A stretch of DNA of 64,000 nucleotides, from NCBI GenBank assembly GCA_003862195.1, contig QOUO01000006.1:1-64000 (forward strand), written 5' to 3'. The notes under the pieces are model-generated. The model had not been told where the DNA came from. It saw only the letters and a program-made list of their open reading frames with translations, and searched no databases. The position numbers and the translations under genes are program-made. Within the stretch, counting starts at the first letter, position 1. The number at the start of each line of letters is the position of its first letter. This stretch comes from Coriobacteriaceae bacterium. GTDB taxonomy: Bacteria > Actinomycetota > Coriobacteriia > Coriobacteriales > Atopobiaceae. Of the stretch, positions 50,818 to 59,499 are shown piece after piece.

Positions 50818-51132
50818 CTAATGGCCCAACACCGTCACGAGGATGATTGCGACGACCAGCACGGCGAGGCAGATGAGGACGACCTTCTGGCCCTTCGGCA
50901 TGTTGAGGTCGTCGTCCGGCTCCATGAGGCGGGCGTTCTTCTCGCTCATCTCGCGGACGCGCCTGTCGCGCTCCGTCTCGGCCTTCGCGCGCTCGCGTTC
51001 CGCCTTGAGGTGCTCGAGCTCCGCACGGTCGCGGCGGGCCTGCCTCTCCCGCTCGCTGCGGGCCTTCTCGGCACGGAGCTCCTCGAGCTCCTTGCGCTCC
51101 TCGTCACTCAGCGGCTTCGTCGAATCTGCCAT
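50818..51132 (-). CDS. Hypothetical coiled-coil protein with a C-terminal membrane anchor
   Basis: 104 residues, not recognised. Residues about 8-72 are almost wholly charged (Glu, Arg, Lys, Ala) and predicted to form one long helix or coiled coil. A hydrophobic segment (KVVLICLAVLVVAIILVTVL) closes the protein, so it is probably tail-anchored. The ATG at 51132 has GGGGA five bases upstream. A GTG four codons earlier is possible. A GGGCGAGAAG word sits just past its stop (50802-50811). Confidence 0.7.
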   Translation of the reverse strand: MADSTKPLSDEERKELEELRAEKARSERERQARRDRAELEHLKAERERAKAETERDRRVREMSEKNARLMEPDDDLNMPKGQKVVLICLAVLVVAIILVTVLGH

Positions 51133-51215
51133 GCTCTTCCCCACTTTCCGGCCTTCGCGGCACGCGCGCCATTGCGGGGTGCAGTCCCCCGTCTACGGTT
51201 AACTGGTACCCAACT

Positions 51216-52157
51216 CTAGCATTCCAGCTCCGGACCCCTCACGCCCGTCGCGTCGAAGGCTGGCACGAAGCTCTCCGAGACGGTGCCGCCCTGCTGCCAC
51301 CACAGGTTCTCGAAGCCCAGGTCGTCCGCGTGGTCGAGCACGGTCTCGTACTCGTCGTTCGTGACGGACCGCGCGAGGTCGCCTCCACGGCTCCTGCACT
51401 CCGCGTTGGGCGTGTACTGGTTCATGACGGAAAGGTCGGCCTCGTTGCCGCAGACGTCCCACACGCGGTCGAGCACGGCCAGCGAGTCGTCCACGTGTCC
51501 GGGCAGCACGAGGTGCCGCACGATGATGCCACGCTGCATGATGCCGTCGCGGTTGAGCCTCCTGCCACCCGCCCGCCTGAGCGAGGCGAGCATCTCGCGT
51601 AGCGCCTCGGTGGCTCGCTCGGCGTAATCGGGCACCGCAGAGAGCCTGCCCGAGACCGCGTCGGACGAGTACTTGAAGTCCGTCAGCCAGATGTCAACCA
51701 CGTCCGACATGGCGCGGATGACCTCCGCGCGCTCGTATCCCGAGGTGTTGCACACGATAGGCAGGTCCATGCCCGCCTTGCGCGCCTCGAGGATCGCCTT
51801 GCGCACGTGCGGGGCATAGTGCAGGGGCGTGACCAGGTTGATGTTGTTAGCGCCCTTCTCCATCAGCTCAAGCATCATCTGGGCGAGGCGCTCGGTCGTG
51901 ACCTCGAGCCCAAAGCCCTCCTGCGAGATCTCGTGGTTCTGACAGAACACGCACCTGAGGGGGCATCCCGTGAAGAAGATCGCGCCGGAGCCCGACGTTC
52001 CCGATATCGGCGGCTCCTCCCAGAAGTGAAGCGCGGACCTCGCGACCCTAAGCGTTGCCGTGGCACCGCAGAGGCCCGCCCTGCCGTCGGAGCGACGGGC
52101 GCCGCACTTCCTGGGACAGAGCTCGCAGCGATCGTACAGACCAAAGTCGACTTCCAT
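51216..52157 (-). CDS. Radical SAM protein, pyruvate-formate-lyase-activase-like (AmrS-type)
   Basis: 313 residues. A Cys-rich N-terminus (CELCPRKCGARRS and GLCG) precedes the radical SAM cluster motif in TGCPLRCVFCQNHEIS. INLVTPLHYAPHVRKAI and LPIVCNTSGYE follow. This layout matches the AmrS/PflA-like family, whose members are glycyl-radical activases or are linked to the AMMECR1 system. The exact target is unknown and no glycyl radical enzyme lies in the window. The ATG at 52157 has GGAG five bases upstream. Confidence 0.85.
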   Translation of the reverse strand: MEVDFGLYDRCELCPRKCGARRSDGRAGLCGATATLRVARSALHFWEEPPISGTSGSGAIFFTGCPLRCVFCQNHEISQEGFGLEVTTERLAQMMLELMEKGANNINLVTPLHYAPHVRKAILEARKAGMDLPIVCNTSGYERAEVIRAMSDVVDIWLTDFKYSSDAVSGRLSAVPDYAERATEALREMLASLRRAGGRRLNRDGIMQRGIIVRHLVLPGHVDDSLAVLDRVWDVCGNEADLSVMNQYTPNAECRSRGGDLARSVTNDEYETVLDHADDLGFENLWWQQGGTVSESFVPAFDATGVRGPELEC

Positions 52158-52213
52158 GCTGACTCCGCATACGAAAAAACCCGGATGCAGAACATCCGGG
52201 CCTACGATACAAA

Positions 52214-52289
52214 TGGTGGAGATGAAGGGATTCGAACCCTCGGCCTCTGCCTTGCGAAGGCAGCGCTCTCCCAGCTGAGCTACATCCCC
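52214..52289 (-). tRNA. tRNA-Ala (anticodon CGC)
   Basis: A 76-base gene with acceptor stem GGGGATG/CATCTCC, anticodon loop TTCGCAA (CGC), GTTCGAATC in the T arm and encoded CCA. The CGC alanine isoacceptor fits a GC-rich genome with many GCG codons. Confidence 0.95.
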
Positions 52290-52795
52290 AGTGCAAAACG
52301 CGCGAGAAGTATTGTTGCAAGAAGCCGTGACTCTGTCAACCCAAAATCTCGAACATATTTTGGAGACCAGAATCGGCCGTCCCGCAACGCCATGAGCCCC
52401 ACGCGTACATGACGGAAAAGTCGTCCCCTGCGGTTGCGAAATGAACCCACCTCTCAAAAGGTGGGTGCCCTCATCGCCTTTTCCAGCTTCCTCAACAACG
52501 GAGGATGCCTGTAATGGGGACGATATGTGGGCTCCCTCAAAACGCTTGTCGGTTCACCCAGTTGTTTCCGCAGGGGAACGACACTTATGACTATAGGGGA
52601 CCCGTCGCCAAAGTACAGTCTTGACTTGCCCGCCCTTCCTGCCAACATAAGTGTATGTGGCCCGCCAACTGGTGGGCCGTTTCCATTTTGGTGGGCCGTT
52701 TCCACATTCGGCCCCGGCTCACGTGCCGAAACCATGCGTTCCTGTATCATTAGAACGTAAATACGTTGGACGAGGACCATTCGGAGGGGGCGTAC
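52290..52795. other. 506-base region without a convincing gene, with hairpins and a short tandem repeat
   Basis: It holds a hairpin CCCACC-TCTCAAAA-GGTGGG (52447-52466) and inverted ACACTTATG/CATAAGTGT words near 52582 and 52645. The hairpin GGCCCGCC-AACT-GGTGGGCC (52659-52678) runs into a direct repeat. TGGTGGGCCGTTTCCA occurs at 52670-52685 and again at 52689-52704. Reading frames here (for example 52527-52760 plus) are not protein-like. It may be the remnant of a mobile element. TAGAACGTAAATACG near 52750 may be part of the promoter of the next gene. Confidence 0.5.
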
Positions 52796-53995
52796 ATGTA
52801 CAGGCCGTGGGTGCCATACCTGTGTCTCTTCCTCGCAGCCCTGTTCGCCGCACTTCTCACCACTCCCCTCGCCCGTCGCATAGCCTGGAAGGTCAACGCC
52901 GTCGACTACCCGGACAAGCGTCGCATCAACAAGGTTCCCATACCCAGGATGGGCGGCATCGCGGTGTTCCTGGGCATCGTGGCCGCCTTCGTCGTCCAGT
53001 ACCTTGGCACCAAGTTCCTGAACTGGCCCATGATCCTCTCGCCGGCACCGCACCTCCAGAACGTCAACTACCGGCTCCTCGCACTCGGCTTCGTCGCTAT
53101 CTTCGTCACCGGCCTTCTGGACGACGTGTTCCAGCTCAAGCCCCTGCAGAAGCTCGCGGGGCAGATCGTCGCGGCGCTCATCGCCGTCGCCTCGGGCGTC
53201 GTCATCGGCGTGATCGTCAACCCCGCGACCGAGGGTGCCTTCTACCTGGGAATATGGACGTACCCCATCACGGTAATCTACCTCGTGGCATACGTGAACA
53301 TCTTCAACCTGATCGACGGCCTCGACGGCCTCGCCTCGGGCCTCGCGTGCATCGCGAGCTTCACCATGTTCGCGCTCTCCATCATGTCCGGCCGCACGGA
53401 CGCCGCCGCCCTCGCGATCGCGCTCAGCGGCTCAACGCTCGGTTTCCTCCGTTACAACTTCAACCCCGCAAGCATCTTCCTGGGCGACTCTGGCTCGCTT
53501 TTGCTCGGCTACACGCTCGGCGTCGTCTCCATGCTCTCGGTCACGCGCGTCGCCGGCCTCACGACCATCATCGTGCCCCTCGTGATCGCGGGCATCCCCA
53601 TCATCGACACGTTCTCGGCCATCGTGCGCCGCAAGCGCGCCCACGTCAGCATCGGCCAGGCCGACCGCGGCCACATCCACCACCGCCTCATCGCCGAGGG
53701 CTTCAACCAGCGCCAGGCCGTCCTTCTCATGTACGCCTGGACCGCCCTGCTCTGCCTCGGCACGTTCGCGATGACCCAAGTCTCCGTCATCCCCCGCATC
53801 GGCATCTTCGCGGTGCTGCTGATCATCTCCGCCGTCATCGCGGCGAGACTCCACCTCTTCCGTCCCGTGCTCCTGCACCACACCGACCCCTCGACCGGCC
53901 AGGACGAGCTTGTGTGCCCCCAGGACCCTGAATTTGAACAAGAGAAGGAGAAGTTCGAGGAGTCCCACCCCGACAAGATTCACCATCGCTCGTAA
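52796..53995 (+). CDS. Undecaprenyl-phosphate GlcNAc/MurNAc-type 1-phosphate transferase (WecA/TagO family)
   Basis: Integral membrane enzyme that moves a sugar phosphate from a UDP-sugar to undecaprenyl phosphate, starting wall polymer or surface glycan synthesis. The 399-residue product has about ten hydrophobic segments. It has the Mg-binding GLLDDVFQLKPLQK, the NIFNLIDGLDGLA motif, FLGDSGSLLLGY and the His motif RGHIHHRL. The charged C-terminal tail is cytoplasmic. The ATG at 52796 has GGAGGGGG five bases upstream. An in-frame TTG at 52766 is less likely. Confidence 0.92.
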   Translation: MYRPWVPYLCLFLAALFAALLTTPLARRIAWKVNAVDYPDKRRINKVPIPRMGGIAVFLGIVAAFVVQYLGTKFLNWPMILSPAPHLQNVNYRLLALGFVAIFVTGLLDDVFQLKPLQKLAGQIVAALIAVASGVVIGVIVNPATEGAFYLGIWTYPITVIYLVAYVNIFNLIDGLDGLASGLACIASFTMFALSIMSGRTDAAALAIALSGSTLGFLRYNFNPASIFLGDSGSLLLGYTLGVVSMLSVTRVAGLTTIIVPLVIAGIPIIDTFSAIVRRKRAHVSIGQADRGHIHHRLIAEGFNQRQAVLLMYAWTALLCLGTFAMTQVSVIPRIGIFAVLLIISAVIAARLHLFRPVLLHHTDPSTGQDELVCPQDPEFEQEKEKFEESHPDKIHHRS

Positions 53996-54124
53996 CCGAG
54001 CTTTCTACCAGCGGTTTTGTCGCTATTTACCTCGCTCCAAAGCCTCGTGATAGACAACGGAAGCCTCCTGCAAGGCCCATGTCGTACCCTTCTTCCACCA
54101 TCCGCCGCGACGAAGGGATCACGC

Positions 54125-54628
54125 ATGATGTCATCAGATGCAAGCACGCACCCAAACCACGAGGTAATCGACGTCCTCGAGCGAGACGAGAGGCTCTTCT
54201 CCGCCATGCTCGCCCATGACCTCGAGGCTCGCGTCGTCTCCGAAGTGTTCCGCCCCCATGCTCAGCGTGGATCGGACGCGTGCCCATCGTGCATGCATGG
54301 CATGCCGGTAAAGGACGATCCAGTCCCAGACCCATACACATGCGACCAGGCGGCGGAGCCGTACCTGGCATGGCTGGCAGACGTGGTTGCCGCGAGGGAG
54401 CTCCATATGCCGGACACCATCTCCACGCTGGACGATAGGGGCCTCCTGGAAGGTCTTCTCGAGCGAGAGCGCGAGGACGGCGCTCGCGAGGGCATGGAGG
54501 AGACGCTATCCAAGGTACGGAAGCTCTTTCTCGCCCTCAAGGCGGAAGACCGTGAGGGCGAGCTTGTGGACGACCTCGCGAGCCCATTGGAGTTCGCCTG
54601 TGCGCTCGACGACCTCTCCATTGCGTAG
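54125..54628 (+). CDS. Hypothetical protein
   Basis: 167 residues, not recognised. It is acidic and helical. A CPSCMHG motif near residue 57 is a possible metal or disulfide pair. A segment rich in Glu/Arg (LLEGLLEREREDGAREGMEE) lies near residue 110. The ATG at 54125 has GAAGGGA six bases upstream. A further ATG follows three bases later. Codon use is less GC-biased than in neighbouring genes, which hints at acquired or fast-evolving DNA. It stands alone between the WecA-type gene and the rplT terminator. Confidence 0.6.
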   Translation: MMSSDASTHPNHEVIDVLERDERLFSAMLAHDLEARVVSEVFRPHAQRGSDACPSCMHGMPVKDDPVPDPYTCDQAAEPYLAWLADVVAARELHMPDTISTLDDRGLLEGLLEREREDGAREGMEETLSKVRKLFLALKAEDREGELVDDLASPLEFACALDDLSIA

Positions 54629-54675
54629 CCGTGCCCAAATGATGGTCGCATTGTCTCTGTAGTGTCTCTCCATAC

Positions 54676-54709
54676 AAAAGCGGGGCCCATGTCATCCATG
54701 GGTCCCGCT
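54676..54709 (-). terminator. Terminator of infC-rpmI-rplT
   Basis: AGCGGGGCCCATG (54679-54691) pairs with CATGGGTCCCGCT (54697-54709) with one G-U pair. On the minus strand UUUU follows. Confidence 0.8.
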
Positions 54710-54732
54710 AGAAATGCGAATGTCTGCGTCGA

Positions 54733-55098
54733 CTACTCGGCGTCGGCGAGGGCCTTCTTCGCGACCTCGGCGAGGTCCGCGAAGGCGGCCTCGTCCTCGT
54801 AGGCGACCTGAGCGAGGACCTTGCGGTCGAGCTCGACGCCGGCGAGCTTCAGGCCGTGCATGAACTTGCTGTAGGACAGGTCGTTCATGCGGGCGGCAGC
54901 GTTGATGCGCTGGATCCACAGAGCGCGGATGTCACGCTTCTTGTTGCGACGGTCACGGTACTGGTACTGGCCACTGTGCTGGGCCTGCTCCTTCATGCCG
55001 CGGAAGGTGCGGGAGGAGGTGCCATAGTAGCCCTTGGTGCGCTCCACCAGGGTCTGACGCTTCTTGCGGCCGGCAACAGCGCGCTTCACTCGTGCCAT
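54733..55098 (-). CDS. rplT: 50S ribosomal protein L20
   Basis: Ribosomal protein of the large subunit, 121 residues, binding 23S rRNA early in assembly. It is basic and helical with the family opening [24 protein letters not shown] and a late [10 protein letters not shown]. The ATG at 55098 has AAGGAG eight bases upstream. L20 is a known autoregulator of this operon in other bacteria. Confidence 0.97.
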   Translation of the reverse strand: MARVKRAVAGRKKRQTLVERTKGYYGTSSRTFRGMKEQAQHSGQYQYRDRRNKKRDIRALWIQRINAAARMNDLSYSKFMHGLKLAGVELDRKVLAQVAYEDEAAFADLAEVAKKALADAE

Positions 55099-55149
55099 AT
55101 CTAATCAACTCCTTGGAAATGCGATTCTAAATGACGCGTGCGCGCCTCT

Positions 55150-55347
55150 CTACTTCGTGCCCATGCGCTGCGAAACGACCTTGACGTCCGCGGGGGCAAG
55201 CTCGGTCTCCTTGCGGAAGCCGCGGATGCGCTTCTGGGACTTCTTGGTCAGGATGTGGCTCTTGAAGGCCTTTGCGCGCATGATCTTGCCGGTTCCGGTG
55301 CGGCGGAAACGCTTTGCCGAACCCTTGTGCGTCTTCATCTTGGGCAT
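55150..55347 (-). CDS. rpmI: 50S ribosomal protein L35
   Basis: 65-residue basic protein with [20 protein letters not shown] at the N-terminus. The reading frame extends upstream inside infC, but the ATG at 55347, one base after the infC stop, has AAGGAG inside the end of infC and matches the family length. Confidence 0.96.
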   Translation of the reverse strand: MPKMKTHKGSAKRFRRTGTGKIMRAKAFKSHILTKKSQKRIRGFRKETELAPADVKVVSQRMGTK

Positions 55348-55348
55348 G

Positions 55349-55927
55349 CTAGTTCTCCTTCTCACTCTCGGTGTCGTCCTCCGGCGCCTTCTCGTCAAAG
55401 GCACCCTTGATGGGGGCGACGAGCATGTGCATGTTCCGACCTTCCATCTTAGGCTTGGACTCGACCGTCGCATACGGCTTCAGGTCGTCTGCAAGCCTAT
55501 TCAGGACGTTGAGGCCCTGCTCTGGATGAGCCATCTCGCGACCGCGGAACATGATCGTGACCTTGACTCGAGCGCCCTTCTTGAGGAAGCGCATGACGTG
55601 GTTCTTCTTGGTCGTATAGTCGCCCACGTCAATCTTGGGCCTGAACTTCATTTCCTTGACCTCGACCTTGACCTGCTTCTTGCGCGCGGCCTTGGCCTTG
55701 CGGTCCTGCTCGTACTTGAACTTGCGGTAGTCCATGACCTTGCAGACGGGAGGCTCCGCGTTGGGAGCGATCTCCACGAGGTCAAGGTTCTGCTCGTCTG
55801 CAATGCGCTGTGCGTCGCGAATGCCGAACAGGCCAAGCTGCGAACCGTCAACACCGATGAGACGGCAAGTACGTGCGGTGATCTCGTCGTTGATACGAGG
55901 ACCCTGATTCTTGGCTATCTTTGACAC
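55349..55927 (-). CDS. infC: Translation initiation factor IF-3
   Basis: Binds the 30S subunit and checks start-codon pairing. The 192-residue product has [17 protein letters not shown] (N-domain), [13 protein letters not shown] in the linker region and [14 protein letters not shown] in the C-domain. The start is taken as GTG at 55927, preceded by GGGAAG at close spacing. The frame stays open into the leader, where no family-like sequence remains. It has an acidic C-terminal tail. It leads infC-rpmI-rplT and has a structured leader with a terminator. Confidence 0.93.
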   Translation of the reverse strand: MSKIAKNQGPRINDEITARTCRLIGVDGSQLGLFGIRDAQRIADEQNLDLVEIAPNAEPPVCKVMDYRKFKYEQDRKAKAARKKQVKVEVKEMKFRPKIDVGDYTTKKNHVMRFLKKGARVKVTIMFRGREMAHPEQGLNVLNRLADDLKPYATVESKPKMEGRNMHMLVAPIKGAFDEKAPEDDTESEKEN

Positions 55928-55939
55928 CTTCCCTTCCCC

Positions 55940-55987
55940 GCGGCGTTGCGCCGCATAAAAAAACTCCTGGCCAACAGCATCCAGGAG
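55940..55987 (-). terminator. Attenuator-like terminator in the infC leader
   Basis: On the minus strand CTCCTGG and CCAGGAG pair perfectly (55964-55970 and 55981-55987). Seven U residues follow (55957-55963), and a second hairpin GCGGCG-CAA-CGCCGC (55940-55954) sits just before the infC ribosome binding site. The terminator lies inside the transcript about 30 bases before the gene. Termination here would therefore control the whole operon, as L20-linked attenuation does in other bacteria. Confidence 0.75.
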
Positions 55988-56093
55988 ACAAGGGCCGCCA
56001 GTGTGGCGAACAAGATATCTTTGTCTGACCAGACAGCTGCTTTCGCGCCGTGTAGGTGGGGGCGTAAGCCCCGCTTTGCAAAACACTTATCGA

Positions 56094-56122
56094 ATACTAG
56101 CGGTTGGCCGCCGCCATTGCAA
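56094..56122 (-). promoter_or_regulatory. Promoter of infC-rpmI-rplT
   Basis: On the minus strand TTGCAA (56117-56122), an exact 17-base spacer and TAGTAT (complement of 56094-56099). Transcription from about 56087 would make a leader of roughly 160 bases. That leader includes TGTCTG-GT-CAGACA and the attenuator. Confidence 0.65.
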
Positions 56123-56232
56123 GCGGCATCCGAGGACATCCGCAGCTTCACAAGTTGCAGACATTCCCGTCGGAACCAACGCGCAAGTGGCGCGCCGCAG
56201 TACCCGATACCCCATTCTCCGCTGGTTGAGCC

Positions 56233-56319
56233 TGGTGCCCGAGGTGGGACTCGAACCCACACGCCGTTTCCGACAGCAGATTTTGAGTCTGCCGCGTCTG
56301 CCAGTTCCGCCACTCGGGC
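56233..56319 (-). tRNA. tRNA-Leu (anticodon CAA)
   Basis: An 87-base gene with acceptor stem GCCCGAG/CTCGGGC, long class II variable arm, anticodon loop CTCAAAA (CAA), GTTCGAGTC in the T arm and encoded CCA. It decodes UUG. Confidence 0.94.
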
Positions 56320-56379
56320 GCGTCACGAAGACTTGCGTGCTTGAACTATAGCAGAGCTTCCCCCATGGCCTCGCAACAA

Positions 56380-57138
56380 TTAGCGAAGGTACGGGTTCTG
56401 CGCAAGCTCGTCCTCCATGGTCGTGGGGTCGCCATGCCCGCAGAACACGTTGGTGTGGGGCGGGATCTCGCGCTTGAGGCGGACAAGCGTCTCCTCGAGC
56501 GCGGCCTGGTCGCCGCCCGAGATGTCCGTGCGACCGACGGAGCCCTTGAACAGCGTGTCACCCACGAAGCAGATGTGGTCGGCGCTTCCCGAGCCGAGAA
56601 GGACGAGGCCTCCGGGGGTGTGCCCCGGCGCCTCGATCACCCTGAAGCTCGCCGTTCCCACCTCGAGGGTGTCACCCTCCCGTAGCTCGAGGTCGGGTGC
56701 GGGGGCATCGTCGTCGTACGAGAGGCCGAGCTCGTTCTTCTCGCCCGCGTGGCTCGCCATCTCGGCGTCCCTGGGGCTCATGGCGAAGGTGGCGCCCGTG
56801 GCCTCCTTGAGGGCCTTCACGCCACCCACGTGGTCGCCGTGGCCATGCGTCGCGACGATGCACTTGACGCGGACGTCCTCGGGCAGGTGCTCGTAGATGG
56901 CCTGGCCGGAGTCGCCGGCGTCCACGACCATGCACTCGCCCTGCGATATGTACGCGTAGCAGTTGGTCTCTATCGGGCCCACGACGAACATAGCGATCTG
57001 GTCGCGGCCGTCGTCGTGGCAGCCGCCGCCACAGCAGCCACCGCCGTGGCCGTGGCTGCCGCAGCAGCCGCCCTCGTGCTCGTGGTCGTGGTGGCCGCCG
57101 CAGCAGCAGCCCTCGTGGTCGTCGCAGTGGTCGGCCAT
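56380..57138 (-). CDS. MBL-fold hydrolase (glyoxalase II-like) with a Cys/His-rich N-terminal tail
   Basis: 252 residues. Residues about 46-252 are a metallo-beta-lactamase fold with the metal motif THGHGDH at 97-103, GHTPGG and GDTLFKGSVGR, close to small glyoxalase II-like hydrolases. Ahead of it are about 43 residues with nine Cys and nine His in CC, HH and HGH clusters. This looks like a metal-binding tail and is not part of the usual fold. The ATG at 57138 overlaps the rel stop (TGATG), which fixes the start and includes the tail. The substrate is unknown. Confidence 0.88.
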   Translation of the reverse strand: MADHCDDHEGCCCGGHHDHEHEGGCCGSHGHGGGCCGGGCHDDGRDQIAMFVVGPIETNCYAYISQGECMVVDAGDSGQAIYEHLPEDVRVKCIVATHGHGDHVGGVKALKEATGATFAMSPRDAEMASHAGEKNELGLSYDDDAPAPDLELREGDTLEVGTASFRVIEAPGHTPGGLVLLGSGSADHICFVGDTLFKGSVGRTDISGGDQAALEETLVRLKREIPPHTNVFCGHGDPTTMEDELAQNPYLR

Positions 57139-59474
57139 CAGACCCTCCTCTTCATCTGGTTGGCGCCCTCGCCGGGCAGGATGCGCCGCGCGCTGTAGAC
57201 CGAGGGCACCCTGCCCACGGAGGCCAGCAGCGGCGCGAGGCGCGATGCGTCGGATATCGCGATCAGGAAGCGCAGGCGCGCGGTGCCCGACTTCGCGGTC
57301 TGCGTGGCCGCGGAGAGAATGTTGCCGCCCGAGTCGCCGATCGCGATCGTCACGTCCTTGAGGAGTCCCATCCTGTCCGTGGCCTCGACCACGATCTCGA
57401 CCTGGAACTCCGTGGCGCCCGTCGCGTCCCACTCGACGTCGATCATGCGCTCGGGATGCGCCATGAGGCCCTTCACGTTGGGGCAGCTCGCGCGGTGCAC
57501 GGACACGCCGCGGCCGCGCGTGACGAAGCCCACGATGTCGTCGCCGGCGACGGGGTTGCAGCAGTGCGCGAGGTGGACCAGCAGGTCCGGATCGCCCTTC
57601 ACGACGACGCCGCAGTTGTTCTGGCGGCGCTTCCTGAGCGACCGGCTGTTGCCCGCGAGCGGAGCCAGCGGCATGTCGTCCTCGATGGCCTTCTGCTTGG
57701 CCGCGTCCTTCTCGCGCTGTGCCTGCGTCTCCGCGCTGTCCTTGCCGAGCGCGGCCTCGATGCGGTTCGCAATCTGCTTGGAGCTCACCTTGTTGGAGCC
57801 AACGGCGGCAAACAGGTCGTCTACGCGAACGTAGTCGAGCTGCTGCACCACCTCGTCGATCGCCTTGACCGTACGGGGGTTGCTGATGCCGTAGCCGCGC
57901 TTGCGCAGCTCGTGCGCCACGTCGCTGCGGCCCATCTCCGCGTCGTCGTTCTTGCTGGCGGTCGTGAAGTACTTGCGGATCTTGGCCTTGGCCGAGGGCG
58001 TCGCCACTATGTTGAGCCAGTCGCGGCTCGGCTTGGAGTTCTTGTTGGTGAGGACCTCGATGCGGTCGCCGCTCTGCAGGTGGTACGTGAGCGGCACCAC
58101 GGCGCCGTTGACCTTGGCGCCCACGCAGTGGTTGCCGACCTCGGTGTGCACGGCGTAGGCAAAGTCGAGCGGGGTGGAGTCGCGGCGCAGGCTCATGACG
58201 TCGCCCTTGGGCGTGAAGACGAAGATCTCGTCCTCGAAGAGGTCGACCCTGAGGTTGTTCAGGTACTCGGTCGCGTCGCCCATGTCGTCGTCCGTGGCCC
58301 AGTCCAGGCTGCGGCGGATCCAGTTGATCTGGCTGTCGATGTCCTTGTCGGAGTTCGACATGTTGCCCTCGGAGTTGCCGGCCTTCTTGTACAGCCAGTG
58401 GGCCGCGATGCCGTACTCCGCGCGGTCGTGCATCTCGTACGTGCGGATCTGGATCTCGATGGGGCGCGCGTCCGAGCCGATGACCGTCGTGTGCAGCGAC
58501 TGGTAGCCGTTGGGCTTGGGCATGGCGATGTAGTCCTTGAAGCGCCCGGGCAGCGGGTGCCAGAGCGTGTGCACCGCGCCGAGCGCGGAGTAGCAGTCCC
58601 CCACCGTCTTGGCGAGCACGCGCAGCGCGATGAGGTCGTATATGTCCGAGAACTCCTTGTTCTTGCGGGTCATCTTCTGGTAGATGGACCACAGGTGCTT
58701 GGGCCTGCCGGTTATCTGGTAGTCGGAAAGGCCCACGCGCTTGAGCTCCGCGTCGAGTACGCGGATGGCCTCGCGCGTGTTCTGCTCGCGCTGGGCGCGC
58801 GTCTCCTGCACCATGCGGGCGATGCGCTCGTACTCCTCGGGCTCGAGGTAGAAGAACGCCAGGTCCTCGAGCTCCCACTTGATGGAGCTGATGCCCAGAC
58901 GATCGGCCAGCGGCGCGTAGACGTCCATCGTCTCGCGCGCCTTGAACTTGCGGCGGTCCGCCGGCAGCGCGGCGAGCGTCCTCATGTTGTGCAGTCGGTC
59001 GGCCAGCTTGATGATGACCACGCGGATGTCCTTCGACATCGCCAGGAACATCTTGCGCAGCGTGAGCGCCTGCTTCTCGTCCATGGAGCTCACGTTGATG
59101 GAGGTGAGCTTCGTCACGCCGTCCACGAGCTCCGCCACCGTGGGGCCGAACTTCTCGCTCAGCTCCTCGAGCGTCACGGGGGTGTCCTCCACGGTGTCGT
59201 GGAGAAGGGCGGCGCAAATGGGGTCGGCGTCCATCCTCAGGTCCTTGGCCAGGATGTACGCGACCTCCACGGGGTGGTTGATGTAGGCCTCGCCGGAGCG
59301 GCGGCGCTGGTCGCGATGGCTCACGGCGGCAAAGTCGTAGGCACGCTCCACCTTGGCGAGGCCAGCCTCGTCCAGGTAGGAGGCGCAGGTGCTCCTCAGC
59401 ACGCGCCAGTTGTCGGCCTGCGGTACGTTCTTTCGTCGCGCGGGGTCCGCGGCGTTTTGGGTGGTGTCTCCCAT
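57138..59474 (-). CDS. rel: Bifunctional (p)ppGpp synthetase/hydrolase (Rel/SpoT)
   Basis: Stringent-response enzyme, 778 residues. The HD hydrolase domain has LHDTVEDT with His92 and Asp93. The synthetase domain follows (NGYQSLHTTVIG region), then the TGS domain (EIFVFTPKGDVM), a zinc-finger-like Cys segment with HCCNPVAGD and a C-terminal ACT domain. Intact HD and synthetase motifs suggest both activities. The ATG at 59474 follows GAAAGGGG. It is downstream of recJ on the same strand and overlaps the MBL-fold gene by one base. Confidence 0.96.
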   Translation of the reverse strand: MGDTTQNAADPARRKNVPQADNWRVLRSTCASYLDEAGLAKVERAYDFAAVSHRDQRRRSGEAYINHPVEVAYILAKDLRMDADPICAALLHDTVEDTPVTLEELSEKFGPTVAELVDGVTKLTSINVSSMDEKQALTLRKMFLAMSKDIRVVIIKLADRLHNMRTLAALPADRRKFKARETMDVYAPLADRLGISSIKWELEDLAFFYLEPEEYERIARMVQETRAQREQNTREAIRVLDAELKRVGLSDYQITGRPKHLWSIYQKMTRKNKEFSDIYDLIALRVLAKTVGDCYSALGAVHTLWHPLPGRFKDYIAMPKPNGYQSLHTTVIGSDARPIEIQIRTYEMHDRAEYGIAAHWLYKKAGNSEGNMSNSDKDIDSQINWIRRSLDWATDDDMGDATEYLNNLRVDLFEDEIFVFTPKGDVMSLRRDSTPLDFAYAVHTEVGNHCVGAKVNGAVVPLTYHLQSGDRIEVLTNKNSKPSRDWLNIVATPSAKAKIRKYFTTASKNDDAEMGRSDVAHELRKRGYGISNPRTVKAIDEVVQQLDYVRVDDLFAAVGSNKVSSKQIANRIEAALGKDSAETQAQREKDAAKQKAIEDDMPLAPLAGNSRSLRKRRQNNCGVVVKGDPDLLVHLAHCCNPVAGDDIVGFVTRGRGVSVHRASCPNVKGLMAHPERMIDVEWDATGATEFQVEIVVEATDRMGLLKDVTIAIGDSGGNILSAATQTAKSGTARLRFLIAISDASRLAPLLASVGRVPSVYSARRILPGEGANQMKRRV

Positions 59475-59499
59475 GGGAACCCCTTTCAATCAGATTCCA

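Noticed and set aside
52527-52760. Plus-strand 77-codon frame before the WecA-type gene
   Set aside because: It crosses the direct repeats and the hairpin and is not protein-like in composition.
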